Notes under the pieces: model-generated | Database searches by the model: none | Seen by the model: only the letters and a program-made list of their open reading frames with translations | What the model was told of the DNA's origin: nothing | Shown: one piece after another, positions 1-8,330 of the stretch | How the letters are laid out: every line of letters starts with the position of its first letter | Position numbering within the stretch: position 1 is the stretch's first letter | Origin: Vulcanimicrobiota bacterium | GTDB lineage: Bacteria > Vulcanimicrobiota > Vulcanimicrobiia > Vulcanimicrobiales > Vulcanimicrobiaceae | DNA: 16,978 nt | Reading direction: 5' to 3' | Assembly: GCA_003133185.1 (NCBI GenBank) | Contig: PKWF01000168.1 | Location: 258-17,235 of the forward strand | Translations under genes and position numbers: made by a program

Positions 1-888
1 CGCGACAATCTCGCCGTCGAAGATCGCATCCCGTGCGAGCGTTGCGAGCGCCGCGGCCACTTCGGGATAGGCGACGGTCACGTCGTTGTGCCGGCGTGAA
101 AACAGGGCAACGTGCCCGTCGCGCAAGTGCGCCTGTATGCGGACGCCGTCGAATTTGTCCTCGACGAGCCATGCATCGCCGGCAAGCTCCGAATACGTTT
201 CGCCGTACGAAACGGGCGTGGCCAGCATGAAGCCGATCGGCGTGCCGTACTCCACGCGCAGCTCGTCCAGCGAGCCGTTCTTCGCCGCCAATGCCACGGC
301 ACCAACGTCGCCGCAGGCCATCAGCCCTCGGCGAACCCCACCGGCATCGGCGTCGAAGGCACTCGCAATTGCTTCGAGCACGAGGCCTTCGCGTAGTCCG
401 ACGCGCAAATCGCCGGTGATAATCTTGACGACGTAGGTCGCGACCAACGAATCGTCGCAGGCGCGCAGGATGCGCTCGAGAACTACCTCGCGCTGCCGGT
501 TGGCACGTTTTCCGGACGCCTGTGCGACTTCGCCAAACAAGACGTCGAGCGTTGCGGGCGTGAGGCGATCGAAGAAGAGCATCGCATCGACTGGCGGGCG
601 CACCAAGGGACCGAGCGCGGCCCCAAGATCGCCCGTCGCGCGATAGCTCGAGCCCAGCGCGGCGTCGTCGAAGCCCCAGACCCGTCGAGCGACCTTGACG
701 ATCGTCCCTCCGCCAACCGACAGCGTTCGGCGATCGCGAGCCGCGAACGGGTTTCCGGTAAAGAAGCGCGCCGCTGCGATTAAATCTGCATCGTCGAGCG
801 TCCGTAAATACGATGCAAGCACCGCTACCTTCTCGAGTTTTCCGGGACTCGACGCAATTCGCTGCGCCGTCCGAGCAAACCGCTCCAT
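1..888 (-). CDS. ATP-dependent DNA ligase, N-terminal part (runs off window edge)
   Basis: This enzyme seals nicks in duplex DNA through a covalent lysyl-AMP intermediate. The visible 296 residues comprise an alpha-helical DNA-binding domain (about residues 1-200, as in the DNA_ligase_A_N family) and the start of the adenylation domain. Motif I is EDKFDGVR at residues 243-250, with K245 as the expected nucleophile. SRRHNDVT at about 264-271 fits motif Ia, and IFDGE near 289-293 fits motif III. The remaining adenylation domain and OB-fold lie outside the window; bacterial members are usually about 500 residues. The ATG at 888 is the first possible start, because the epimerase stop codon (904-906) lies in the same frame 15 bases upstream. 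No strong ribosome site is visible, so translation may be coupled to the epimerase. The family call is confident. The specific role (repair, end joining or accessory ligase) cannot be told from this fragment. Confidence 0.9.
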   Translation of the reverse strand, partial: MERFARTAQRIASSPGKLEKVAVLASYLRTLDDADLIAAARFFTGNPFAARDRRTLSVGGGTIVKVARRVWGFDDAALGSSYRATGDLGAALGPLVRPPVDAMLFFDRLTPATLDVLFGEVAQASGKRANRQREVVLERILRACDDSLVATYVVKIITGDLRVGLREGLVLEAIASAFDADAGGVRRGLMACGDVGAVALAAKNGSLDELRVEYGTPIGFMLATPVSYGETYSELAGDAWLVEDKFDGVRIQAHLRDGHVALFSRRHNDVTVAYPEVAAALATLARDAIFDGEIVA

Positions 889-903
889 CGTGGCGCCTGA
901 AAG

Positions 904-1842
904 TTACACGCCGCGCCCGCTCAGACGCTCGAAATACTCGTACGTTGCACGGATCCCATCGGGCAGATCCGTCGAGGGTGTCCACCCGAGCTCCAAACGA
1001 GCCCGCGTCGCGTCGAACTGTGCGTCGCGCGCATCGCCGGGACGCTGCGGGGCGTGTATCACCGGCGCTTCAAAACCGGTTATTTCTACTAAGCGGCGAT
1101 AGATTTGATTGACGCTCGTACGAACTCCCGTGCCGATCACGTAACAGCCGCCGGAACCGCGTTCGAGCGCGGCCAGGTTCACGCGCGCGATATCCTCCAC
1201 GAAGACGTAATCGCGCGTCTGGTCGCCATCCCAATCGATGCGGACGGGTTCGTGCGCGAGAAACTTTCCGATGAAAACGGAAATTACGCCGGCCTCTCCG
1301 TTGGGATCCTGCCGGGGACCGTAGACGTTCCCGTAACGTAACGCCGTGAAGTCGAGGCCTCGAGAGGCCTTGTAAAAACGCAGATAGTGTTCGCCAACCA
1401 TCTTCGTGATTCCGTACGGCGAGCTCGGATGCTGCGGCGTGTCGTCCGTGATAGGTAGCCGTTCGGGCGTGCCGAAGGTCGCACCGCTCGAGGCGAAGAT
1501 GACCTTTCTTACGCCGGATTTTTGCGCGCACTCGAGCACGTTGAGCAGCCCGATCACGTTGATTTGAGCGTCGTAGAGCGGATCCCGCGCCGAGATCGCG
1601 ACGGAGTGCTGTGCGGCATGATGGCTGACGATCTCCGGCGCGAAATCGGCGAAGACGCGGCCGATCGCCTCATCTCGAACATCCATGTGGACCAGCGAGA
1701 CGTTCTCCGGAACGTTCGCGCGCCGGCCGCCACCGTGCTCCCAAAGCGAATCGATCACCAACACGTCGTGACCGGCCGCGCGATAGGCGTCGATGACGTG
1801 CGATCCAATGAAGCCGGCCCCTCCGGTTACGACGATACGCAT
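904..1842 (-). CDS. NAD-dependent epimerase/dehydratase, UDP-glucose 4-epimerase-like
   Basis: This 312-residue short-chain dehydrogenase/reductase of the extended, sugar-nucleotide-modifying type is full length for its family. The N-terminal Rossmann motif TGGAGFIGS (residues 6-14) binds NAD. D31 ends the second beta strand, where NAD-preferring members usually carry an acid. The catalytic set is present: SSGA at 118-121, then Y143 and K147 in YGITK. The C-terminal half carries the substrate-side motifs RYGNVYGPRQ and RPGD...LGW typical of GalE/WbpP/RmlB-like enzymes. It probably epimerises or dehydrates a nucleotide sugar for cell-surface polysaccharide, but sequence alone does not fix the sugar. 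The start is the ATG at 1842, with a weak GAGAA element upstream. It is divergent from comEC and leads into the DNA ligase gene, an association with no obvious functional logic. Confidence 0.92.
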   Translation of the reverse strand: MRIVVTGGAGFIGSHVIDAYRAAGHDVLVIDSLWEHGGGRRANVPENVSLVHMDVRDEAIGRVFADFAPEIVSHHAAQHSVAISARDPLYDAQINVIGLLNVLECAQKSGVRKVIFASSGATFGTPERLPITDDTPQHPSSPYGITKMVGEHYLRFYKASRGLDFTALRYGNVYGPRQDPNGEAGVISVFIGKFLAHEPVRIDWDGDQTRDYVFVEDIARVNLAALERGSGGCYVIGTGVRTSVNQIYRRLVEITGFEAPVIHAPQRPGDARDAQFDATRARLELGWTPSTDLPDGIRATYEYFERLSGRGV

Positions 1843-1902
1843 TTGGCGTTCTCTAAATTACGCGAGCTAGCCACAGCGGCGAGTCGTCGCAGGGGAACGC
1901 TT
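1843..1902. promoter_or_regulatory. Divergent intergenic spacer between epimerase and comEC
   Basis: This 60-base gap must hold, or lie close to, the promoters for both divergent genes. AGGGG at 1891-1895 lies 7 bases before the GTG at 1903 and is the best ribosome site for comEC; it pairs with the anti-Shine-Dalgarno with one G-U. A short AT-rich stretch (CTAAATTA, 1853-1860) is the only -10-like sequence. I see no convincing paired -35/-10 set. Confidence 0.4.
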
Positions 1903-4236
1903 GTGACGAGCGGAGTCGAAGCGCCGATGCCATCGTGGGGGCTCCTTTGCTTTGCGAGCGTTAGCGTGCTGGGAACGTTGGCCGTTATGCCGTTGGGTCC
2001 CGAGGTTCGTCCCTTAGAAAGCCTTGCTTTCGTCGCGGTTGCGGTTTACGTTTCTTTCGGCCGCGAAGCGCCGCGATTTCGCGCCGCGTTGTTCCTTGCC
2101 CTGGTCGCTGCGGCAGGTAACGCCTCATTCCATCGGCACAGTCAACGGGATCTCAGCGAGCGTCGCACGGCGCGCTATGCTGCGACGCTCTTGGAACGCG
2201 AGAATGAAGGCGATGGTTCGTCATCGCTTACGCTTGCGCTCGACAACGGCGCGGTGGTACAGGCGCGCGTACGCGACGAGGTTCCTCCGGCGGGCGCGCG
2301 GCTGATCGTGCGCGGACGGCTGGGGCCGTTCGACGAAGCGCGAAATCCCGGCGAGCTAAGCGAACGCGAAATGGAGCGCGAGCGCGGGCTGGACGGCCGG
2401 CTCGATTCGGCCGCCATCGTTTCGGTTCGTGGAGCGAGTTGGAACGCTCGCATTGCGCTCTCGCGCGCGCACGAATGGGCTCACGTTGCGCTGCGCGAGC
2501 GTCTCGGCGAACCTGCCGCCTCCGTCCTGGCAGGCGAACTTTGGGGAGAACGGTCGTCGTTGCCGCCGGCGTTGCGCACGGAGTTCCAGGAAACCGGCAC
2601 CGTGCACATCTTAGTCACCGCCGGTTTGCACATGGGCGCGGTGACTGGCCTCTGCTTACTCGTGCTGCTCTTTTTCGGTTTGCCGCGTTGGTCGACGTGC
2701 CTGATCGCCATCGCGCTTGTCTGGGCCTTCGTTTGGTGGAGCGGTTCACAGCTGCCCGCCGAACGCGCGGCGACAATGGCAACTGCGGTGCTTGCCGCGC
2801 GAGCCTTCGGGCGCGCGACCTTTTCGTGGAACGCGTTGGGAATCGCCGCGGGCGTCATCGCATTCCTACGCCCGCAGAGCGTCGCCACAGCGTCGTTTGC
2901 CCTTTCGTTTTCGTGCGTGGGCGCGATCTTTGCCTGCGCCGGGCCCTTGGAACGCTGGATCGAAGCACGAGTCGCCCTGCCGCAACGCGTGCGCGAAGCG
3001 CTTACCCTAACGCTCGCTACGCAGCTTGGGACGTGGCCGCTTGGCGCAGCCGTTTTCTTACAGTTTGCGCCGTACGCGGTCGCGGCGAACTTCGCGATCG
3101 TCCCGTGCGTGGCGCTGACGATGGCGTTAGGCGCGGCGACTCTCGCACTGTGGTGGTGCGCCCCTTTGGCTCAAGCCTGCGCGAATCTCAACTCGTGGCT
3201 GCTCGCGTGGATGCTGAGCGTCGTGCAAACGGTGAGCCAACTTCCCTACGCGGTGCTGCCGATGACGCCGGCTCCGGGCTGGTGCATCGCCGCCTACGAC
3301 GCCGCGCTTCTCGCAGCGCCGGCGTTATGGCGAAGGAACGCGCACACCATCGCGATTGCTGCTTTGCTTCTGGCGACCTCGTACGTGCTGTGGCCGCCGC
3401 GCGCACTCGACGGACGATTGCGGGTGACCGTGCTCGACGTCGGGCAGGCCGATGCGATCGTCATTCAAACGCCGCGCGGCCACGCGTTGATCGTGGATGC
3501 CGGCGGACGGCTCGAGCGCGGCTCGCAGGGCGACGACTCCGTCGCCGAGCGGGTGGGCGAGCGAACCGTCGTGCCCTTTCTACTGCGGCACGGTATCCAC
3601 GCAGTCGACGCGCTGATCCTCTCGCATCCTCATGGCGATCACGCCGGCGGCGTGGCGCCGGTGCTTCGGCATCTGCGCGTCGGGCAGTTCGACGACGGCG
3701 GTCAGCGCTATGCCGGCCACGCCTATCGCGACGCGGTCGCAACGGCTCAACGTGAAGGCGTGCCGATCCTCTATCCTCGCGCCGGAATGCAATGGCGTAC
3801 CGACGATGGCGTGACCCTGCGATTTATCGGGCCTTCACTCCCCTTCATCGAAGGCGGCAACGCGATCAACAGCAACTCGGTCGCGTTCGTCCTTGCGTAC
3901 GGGCGATTTCGCATGCTCTTCACCGGCGACGCCGGCAGCGACTCCGAGGAGCGGTTTCTGCGAGAGGGCGTCGATCTTCACGCCGACGTTCTCAAAGTCG
4001 GACATCACGGTTCAGCCTACGGCTCCTCGCCGCGGTTCATCGCCGCCGTCGCCCCGCGCTATGCGATCATTTCGGTGGGGCGGCACAACCTCTTCGGGCA
4101 TCCCGCGCCGTCGACCCTAGCAACGCTGCAACGCTTCGGCGCACGCGTTTATCGCACCGACGAAGACGGCGCGGTTACGGTTATCACCGACGGAGCGAAC
4201 ATTGCGGTTTCTACAATGTTACCAGAGAAAAGTTAA
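1903..4236 (+). CDS. comEC: ComEC/Rec2 family DNA-uptake channel with metallo-beta-lactamase domain
   Basis: ComEC is the inner-membrane channel that takes single-stranded DNA into the cytoplasm during natural transformation. The 777-residue protein has the full family architecture. It starts with N-terminal membrane helices (about residues 10-75) and a soluble OB-like segment (DUF4131 type, about 85-175). The multi-helix Competence domain follows, holding the family signature around HILVTAGLH (235-243). The C-terminal metallo-beta-lactamase domain begins near residue 506 (VTVLDVGQAD). Its metal motif is intact: HPHGDH at 575-580, D676 in FTGDAG and HHG at 701-703, so the nuclease-type domain should be active. 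The open frame continues back to 1522, but that part lies antisense to the epimerase. GTG 1903 is preferred because of AGGGG 7 bases upstream; ATG 1927 is the alternative (769 residues). The 3' end overlaps the convergent DUF5996 gene by 4 bases. No comEA or pilus gene is nearby. Confidence 0.93.
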   Translation: MTSGVEAPMPSWGLLCFASVSVLGTLAVMPLGPEVRPLESLAFVAVAVYVSFGREAPRFRAALFLALVAAAGNASFHRHSQRDLSERRTARYAATLLERENEGDGSSSLTLALDNGAVVQARVRDEVPPAGARLIVRGRLGPFDEARNPGELSEREMERERGLDGRLDSAAIVSVRGASWNARIALSRAHEWAHVALRERLGEPAASVLAGELWGERSSLPPALRTEFQETGTVHILVTAGLHMGAVTGLCLLVLLFFGLPRWSTCLIAIALVWAFVWWSGSQLPAERAATMATAVLAARAFGRATFSWNALGIAAGVIAFLRPQSVATASFALSFSCVGAIFACAGPLERWIEARVALPQRVREALTLTLATQLGTWPLGAAVFLQFAPYAVAANFAIVPCVALTMALGAATLALWWCAPLAQACANLNSWLLAWMLSVVQTVSQLPYAVLPMTPAPGWCIAAYDAALLAAPALWRRNAHTIAIAALLLATSYVLWPPRALDGRLRVTVLDVGQADAIVIQTPRGHALIVDAGGRLERGSQGDDSVAERVGERTVVPFLLRHGIHAVDALILSHPHGDHAGGVAPVLRHLRVGQFDDGGQRYAGHAYRDAVATAQREGVPILYPRAGMQWRTDDGVTLRFIGPSLPFIEGGNAINSNSVAFVLAYGRFRMLFTGDAGSDSEERFLREGVDLHADVLKVGHHGSAYGSSPRFIAAVAPRYAIISVGRHNLFGHPAPSTLATLQRFGARVYRTDEDGAVTVITDGANIAVSTMLPEKS

Positions 4237-5135
4237 TCAGGCCGTTCCAACGACGCGCGATCCCATTTCGCGAGATTCGCCGCCGCCTCGTACATCGAGT
4301 TGAAGAAATCGAGCACCGTCCGGTCGGGATCTGACGACGTGCGCACGCTCTCGTATGGAAGCAGAAACTCTCGCAGCCGATCCGTCCAGTATCCCGGCGG
4401 CGCAACCTTCGCTTGCGCAAAGCCCGGCGGTTCGGGATAGGCGTACGCGTAGAACGACGCCTCGATTCCCGGACCACCCGGCCAAAAGCCGACGCTCTGC
4501 TCTTCGCGGGAGTAGGCTTCGCGCGTGACCCAGTCCGGCAAATTCGCAATGCCGCCGGGATGCGGCGGCGCGTAGCGTCCCGAGAAACGCGTGACGGCCA
4601 GGTCGAAGCTGCCCCAAAAGAAATGCACCGGACTCGCTTTACCGAGAAACGGCGCGCGAAACTCCTTGCAGAGCCGGTCGGCTTGGAGCAGCGCGCGGAA
4701 GAAACGCGCGACGTAAGCCTCATCGTACGACGCGTGGACCGTATCTTCGTCGAAGCGCACCGCATCGGCGATTTCGTTGGGCATCGTGTTGATTCGGATG
4801 TCGAAGTCGAGCGCTCGCAGCCCATCCATGATGCGGCGATAGAACTCCGCGACGGACATCGGCTCGAGGGTAAAGCCGCCCCGTTCGCCATCACAACCGC
4901 GGAGCTGCAAGCTCGACCCAAGAAAATCGAAGTCGATCGACAGCCACCGGCCGCCGGAATACGGCATCGCCGACGTCGTCAGACCGCGCGGCGTAACGTA
5001 GAGCGCGACGTTCCACCAATGGTTGACCAACGGCTCCAGCTTGAGACGGATTTTCCCAACGATCTGCGTCCAGAGATGCAGGGTCGCGAGCGTGTCCTTC
5101 CACTCGTCGTACTGGAGCGCGGGCCAACGATCCAT
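4233..5135 (-). CDS. DUF5996 family protein
   Basis: This 300-residue soluble protein has no signal peptide or membrane helix. The N-terminal stretch (WPALQYDEWKDTLATLHLWT, residues 4-23) and the following IVGKIRL...VNHWWNVALYVTPRGLTTS are the hallmark of the DUF5996 family, whose function is unknown to me. It is rich in Trp, Tyr, His and Asp, including HFFWGSFDLAVTRFSGR near 182-198 and a Pro/Gly-rich HPGG segment just after. That is compatible with an enzyme or a binding protein, but no catalytic motif can be named. The ATG at 5135 follows the RND pump B stop by 13 bases, so it is the last gene of the efflux operon and probably co-expressed with it. The Shine-Dalgarno site is poor. Its stop codon TAA interlocks with that of comEC in a shared TTAA. 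The family call is confident and the role unknown. Confidence 0.88.
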   Translation of the reverse strand: MDRWPALQYDEWKDTLATLHLWTQIVGKIRLKLEPLVNHWWNVALYVTPRGLTTSAMPYSGGRWLSIDFDFLGSSLQLRGCDGERGGFTLEPMSVAEFYRRIMDGLRALDFDIRINTMPNEIADAVRFDEDTVHASYDEAYVARFFRALLQADRLCKEFRAPFLGKASPVHFFWGSFDLAVTRFSGRYAPPHPGGIANLPDWVTREAYSREEQSVGFWPGGPGIEASFYAYAYPEPPGFAQAKVAPPGYWTDRLREFLLPYESVRTSSDPDRTVLDFFNSMYEAAANLAKWDRASLERPD

Positions 5136-5148
5136 AGAAACTAGCGGC

Positions 5149-8100
5149 CTAGCTTTGCGCGGGCACGATCGGCAGCTCGATCTGGTTAGGATCCGCCTCG
5201 CCGTCGAGCGACGGCGGCCGGAAGTGCTGCGGAGCGAAGCGCAGATACATAATCGGGATCAAGATCAACGTAAGGATCAACGAGCTCGACAAACCGCCGA
5301 TCACGACGATCCCCAGCGGTCGCTCGGCCTGCGAGCCGGGATCGAGCGCCAGCGCGAGCGGCAGCATGCCTGCGATCATCGCGACGGTCGTCATCACGAT
5401 CGGACGGAATCTTGCGTGCGCGCTCTCTTCGATCGCTTCCAACTTGCTCATTCCTCGTTCTCGCAGCTGATTTGCGAAATCCACGAGCAGGATTCCGTTT
5501 TTCGCCACCAGTCCGACGAGTAAGATCGCTCCGATCATCGAGAAGAGGTTCAGCGTCTGGTGCGTCAGCGCCAGGGCGCCCAGGGCGCCTACGACCGCGA
5601 CGGGCACGGTGAACATGATGATGAACGGCGTCACGTAGCCGTTGTAGAGCGCCACCATCAACAGGTAGACGAGCAGGATCGAGAGCGCCAGTGAGATCCC
5701 CATCTCGGTGACGGTATCCGTAACGTTCTCCTGATTGCCGCCGGCGACCGGCGCGACGGTGATGTTCTTGGGAATATTGAGCGCGCGCAGACGCCGCTCG
5801 AAACTTCGCTGCACGTTCGACAGAATCGCCCCGGGTGCGACGTTGGCTCCGATCAACACCACGTTGCGCCGGTTGATGCGAATAATCATCGGCGGCGCCG
5901 GCGACTGGACGAGCTTCGTAATGTCGCCGACGCGGACGATCGACCCGTTGTTCGCGCGAATCGGAATCGCGGCAATCGAACCCAGCGAGACCAGATCGCC
6001 CTCCGGATAGATCACCTGCACGTCTTTGAGGCCTTCCGGGCCGGTGAACTGCGTGGCCGTATCTCCGCCGAAGGCGGCGCGCACGGCCGTCGACGCCGTA
6101 CCGATGCTTGCATCGAGTGCGCGCGCGTTCCCGCGTTCGAACTCCACCTCGACCTGGGGCGCGTTGTCGGTCAGCGACGTCGTTGCATCGATTGCGCCGG
6201 GCGTACCGGCGAGCGCGGCGAACGCGCGAGCGGCCGCGGGTCCCGGATCGGCCGTCAGGCTGGAGACGACGTACGAAATCGGCTGCGCGATGCCGCCCGA
6301 CGGATCGGTTGCCGGCACCGCGACGACGTTTGCGCCGGGCAAGAGCCGGGCGATCCTCGATCGCAAGTTCGTAACCCAATAGGAGGTCGAGTGCGACCGG
6401 CCATCCTTGAGAAAGAGATGGATCTGCCCGATGGCGCCGTTGTTGATATAGCCGCTCACCTCGCCTTGATAGGCGCCGGCAATCGAGGTCTCCGATTGCA
6501 TGTCGGCCACCTTGTCGACGAGCCCCTCCGCGCGCAGGACGGCCTGCTGCGTCGCCGTCAGCGGCGTTCCGGTCGGGAAGCCGATGTTTACGAAGATCTC
6601 GCCGCGGTCGACCGGCGGCATGTACTCGAAGCCGACAATTCCCAGCGGAATGAGCAGTAACGCGAGGACGAGGCTGCCGAACGCGATCCAGACAACCAAC
6701 GCGCGATGTTCGAGACCCCACGGGAGCGCGCGCTGCGTGTACCAGCCGCGCACTCGATCGAATCCATGGCCGAACCGGTCGACGATCCGCCACGGCTTCC
6801 ACTTTGAGTAAAGCGCCCAGCGTCCGGCCAGCGCCGGCGTGACGGCAAACGAAACGAAGAGTGAGGTTAGCGTCGCGACCGTGACGACCAGGCCGAACTC
6901 GCGCAAGAAAAGACCGACGGAACCCGGCAAGAACGAGATCGGCGCAAAGACGACGACGATGACCAGCGTGATTACGATCGTCGCGACCCCGATTTGGGTC
7001 AGACCATTGATCGCGGCGGTGCGAGCGTCTTCACCTTCGGCATGGTGGCGTTCGATATTTTCGAGCACGACGATTGAGTCGTCGACGAGGATGCCGATCA
7101 TCAGCGTCATCGCCAGCAGCGAAACGGTGTCGAGGGTAAATCCGGCCACGCGCATCGCGGCCAGCGTCACCAGGAACGAGGCCGGCACCGAGATCATGAC
7201 GACGACGGCATTGCGCCACGAGCGCAGGAAGAAGAGCATCACGATCGCCGTGAAGATGATGCCTTCGATCAGCGTGCGCGTCACGCCGGAGAGCAGCTCT
7301 TTGGTATAGGTCGACTGCACGCTGAGCACCGAGAAGTTGATATCCGGATACTGCGCGCGCAGCGCCGGGAGCGCCGCGAGCACGGCATTCGAGGCGGTAA
7401 CCTCGCTCGCGCCGGCGGCTTTCTGCACGTCCAGCTCTACGGTCGGCTTTCCACCGGTGTACGCATAGACGCGCTGCGTCTCGTACGCATCCTGCACGTT
7501 GGCCACGTCGCCGACGCGGTACAGCCGCGGCGAGGCACTCCACGGGTAGACCGAGCCGGTCGAGGACGAACTCGAAGCGGTCGTCGAGTTGCCGAGCAGG
7601 AGATTTGCGACGGAGGGCACGTCGGTGATGTCGCCGCGAATGTCGAGGTTCGTTTCGCGATTGCGCTGATAGACGATGCCGCCGGGAGCGCGAACGTTAT
7701 TATTCGCGACTGCGTTGATCACGTCGGTCAGCGTAAAGCTGGAGGACTGCAGCGCCTGCGGATTGACGTTGACTTGAATCGACGCGGTGACGTCGCCGTT
7801 CTCCTGAACGTACGAGACCCCGGGGACTTGTTCGATGGCCGGAACGACCGTATTGGTAACGATCGCCGAGAGGTCGCCGAGCGAGAGCGTTGCCGACGAA
7901 GCGGCCAGCGAGACGACGACGGCTTCGCTCGGGTTGTAAATCGAGATCTGCGGCGTCGGCAGATCGCTCGGGAGCTGATGGAGCGAGTTCTGAACGCGCC
8001 CCTGAACCTGCACCAGATCGGTGTTCTGATCGGAGGTCAGCGAAAAGACCGCAACGATCGAGGCTTGGCCCGGCTCGATCGAGGTTTCGATGTAGCTCAA

Positions 8101-8328
8101 GTCCGGAGCGCCCGCGATCTGATCCTCGAGCGGACGCACGATCGCGTCGCGCATCTCCGTCGTGGAGGCGCCCGAATAGGTGAGCAGCACTTGAATCGAA
8201 GGAACGTCGTAGTTGGGCAGCTGCTGCTTGACGAGGTTGACGCCCGCAATCGAGCCGGCGAGCAGGACGAGCGAAAGAAAGACCGTGACCAGCGTCGGCC
8301 TTTGAACGAAGAGCCGCGTCAACCACAT
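5149..8328 (-). CDS. RND efflux transporter, HAE1 (AcrB/MdtC) type, pump B
   Basis: This 1059-residue proton-driven inner-membrane pump subunit has the normal length for the HAE1 family. It starts MWLTRLFVQRP and has a first membrane helix at about 12-30. A periplasmic porter domain follows, then helices TM2-TM6 (about 350-505), a second porter domain and a final helix set (about 875-1030). The proton-relay residues are in place: D416-D417 in ILVDDSIVVLEN (TM4) and K943 in VAKNGILLVDFA (TM10). A short Ser/Thr-rich loop (NSTTASSSSSTGS, 247-259) sits exactly where pump A carries its large insertion. The start lies only 2 bases after the pump A stop (TAG-CC-ATG), implying translational coupling. 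The C-terminal tail is short and polar. Substrate cannot be read from sequence. The pairing of two different RND subunits suggests a heteromeric MdtB/MdtC-like pump. Confidence 0.95.
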   Translation of the reverse strand: MWLTRLFVQRPTLVTVFLSLVLLAGSIAGVNLVKQQLPNYDVPSIQVLLTYSGASTTEMRDAIVRPLEDQIAGAPDLSYIETSIEPGQASIVAVFSLTSDQNTDLVQVQGRVQNSLHQLPSDLPTPQISIYNPSEAVVVSLAASSATLSLGDLSAIVTNTVVPAIEQVPGVSYVQENGDVTASIQVNVNPQALQSSSFTLTDVINAVANNNVRAPGGIVYQRNRETNLDIRGDITDVPSVANLLLGNSTTASSSSSTGSVYPWSASPRLYRVGDVANVQDAYETQRVYAYTGGKPTVELDVQKAAGASEVTASNAVLAALPALRAQYPDINFSVLSVQSTYTKELLSGVTRTLIEGIIFTAIVMLFFLRSWRNAVVVMISVPASFLVTLAAMRVAGFTLDTVSLLAMTLMIGILVDDSIVVLENIERHHAEGEDARTAAINGLTQIGVATIVITLVIVVVFAPISFLPGSVGLFLREFGLVVTVATLTSLFVSFAVTPALAGRWALYSKWKPWRIVDRFGHGFDRVRGWYTQRALPWGLEHRALVVWIAFGSLVLALLLIPLGIVGFEYMPPVDRGEIFVNIGFPTGTPLTATQQAVLRAEGLVDKVADMQSETSIAGAYQGEVSGYINNGAIGQIHLFLKDGRSHSTSYWVTNLRSRIARLLPGANVVAVPATDPSGGIAQPISYVVSSLTADPGPAAARAFAALAGTPGAIDATTSLTDNAPQVEVEFERGNARALDASIGTASTAVRAAFGGDTATQFTGPEGLKDVQVIYPEGDLVSLGSIAAIPIRANNGSIVRVGDITKLVQSPAPPMIIRINRRNVVLIGANVAPGAILSNVQRSFERRLRALNIPKNITVAPVAGGNQENVTDTVTEMGISLALSILLVYLLMVALYNGYVTPFIIMFTVPVAVVGALGALALTHQTLNLFSMIGAILLVGLVAKNGILLVDFANQLRERGMSKLEAIEESAHARFRPIVMTTVAMIAGMLPLALALDPGSQAERPLGIVVIGGLSSSLILTLILIPIMYLRFAPQHFRPPSLDGEADPNQIELPIVPAQS

Positions 8329-8330
8329 GG

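Noticed and set aside
1522..1902. Upstream extension of the comEC reading frame by 127 codons
   Set aside because: It lies antisense to the conserved epimerase gene, lacks any ComEC-like sequence, and a ribosome site plus hydrophobic N terminus support a start at 1903 or 1927.
2439..3755. 438-residue plus-strand open frame inside comEC
   Set aside because: It is extremely Arg-rich, in a different frame of a clear comEC gene, with no domain.
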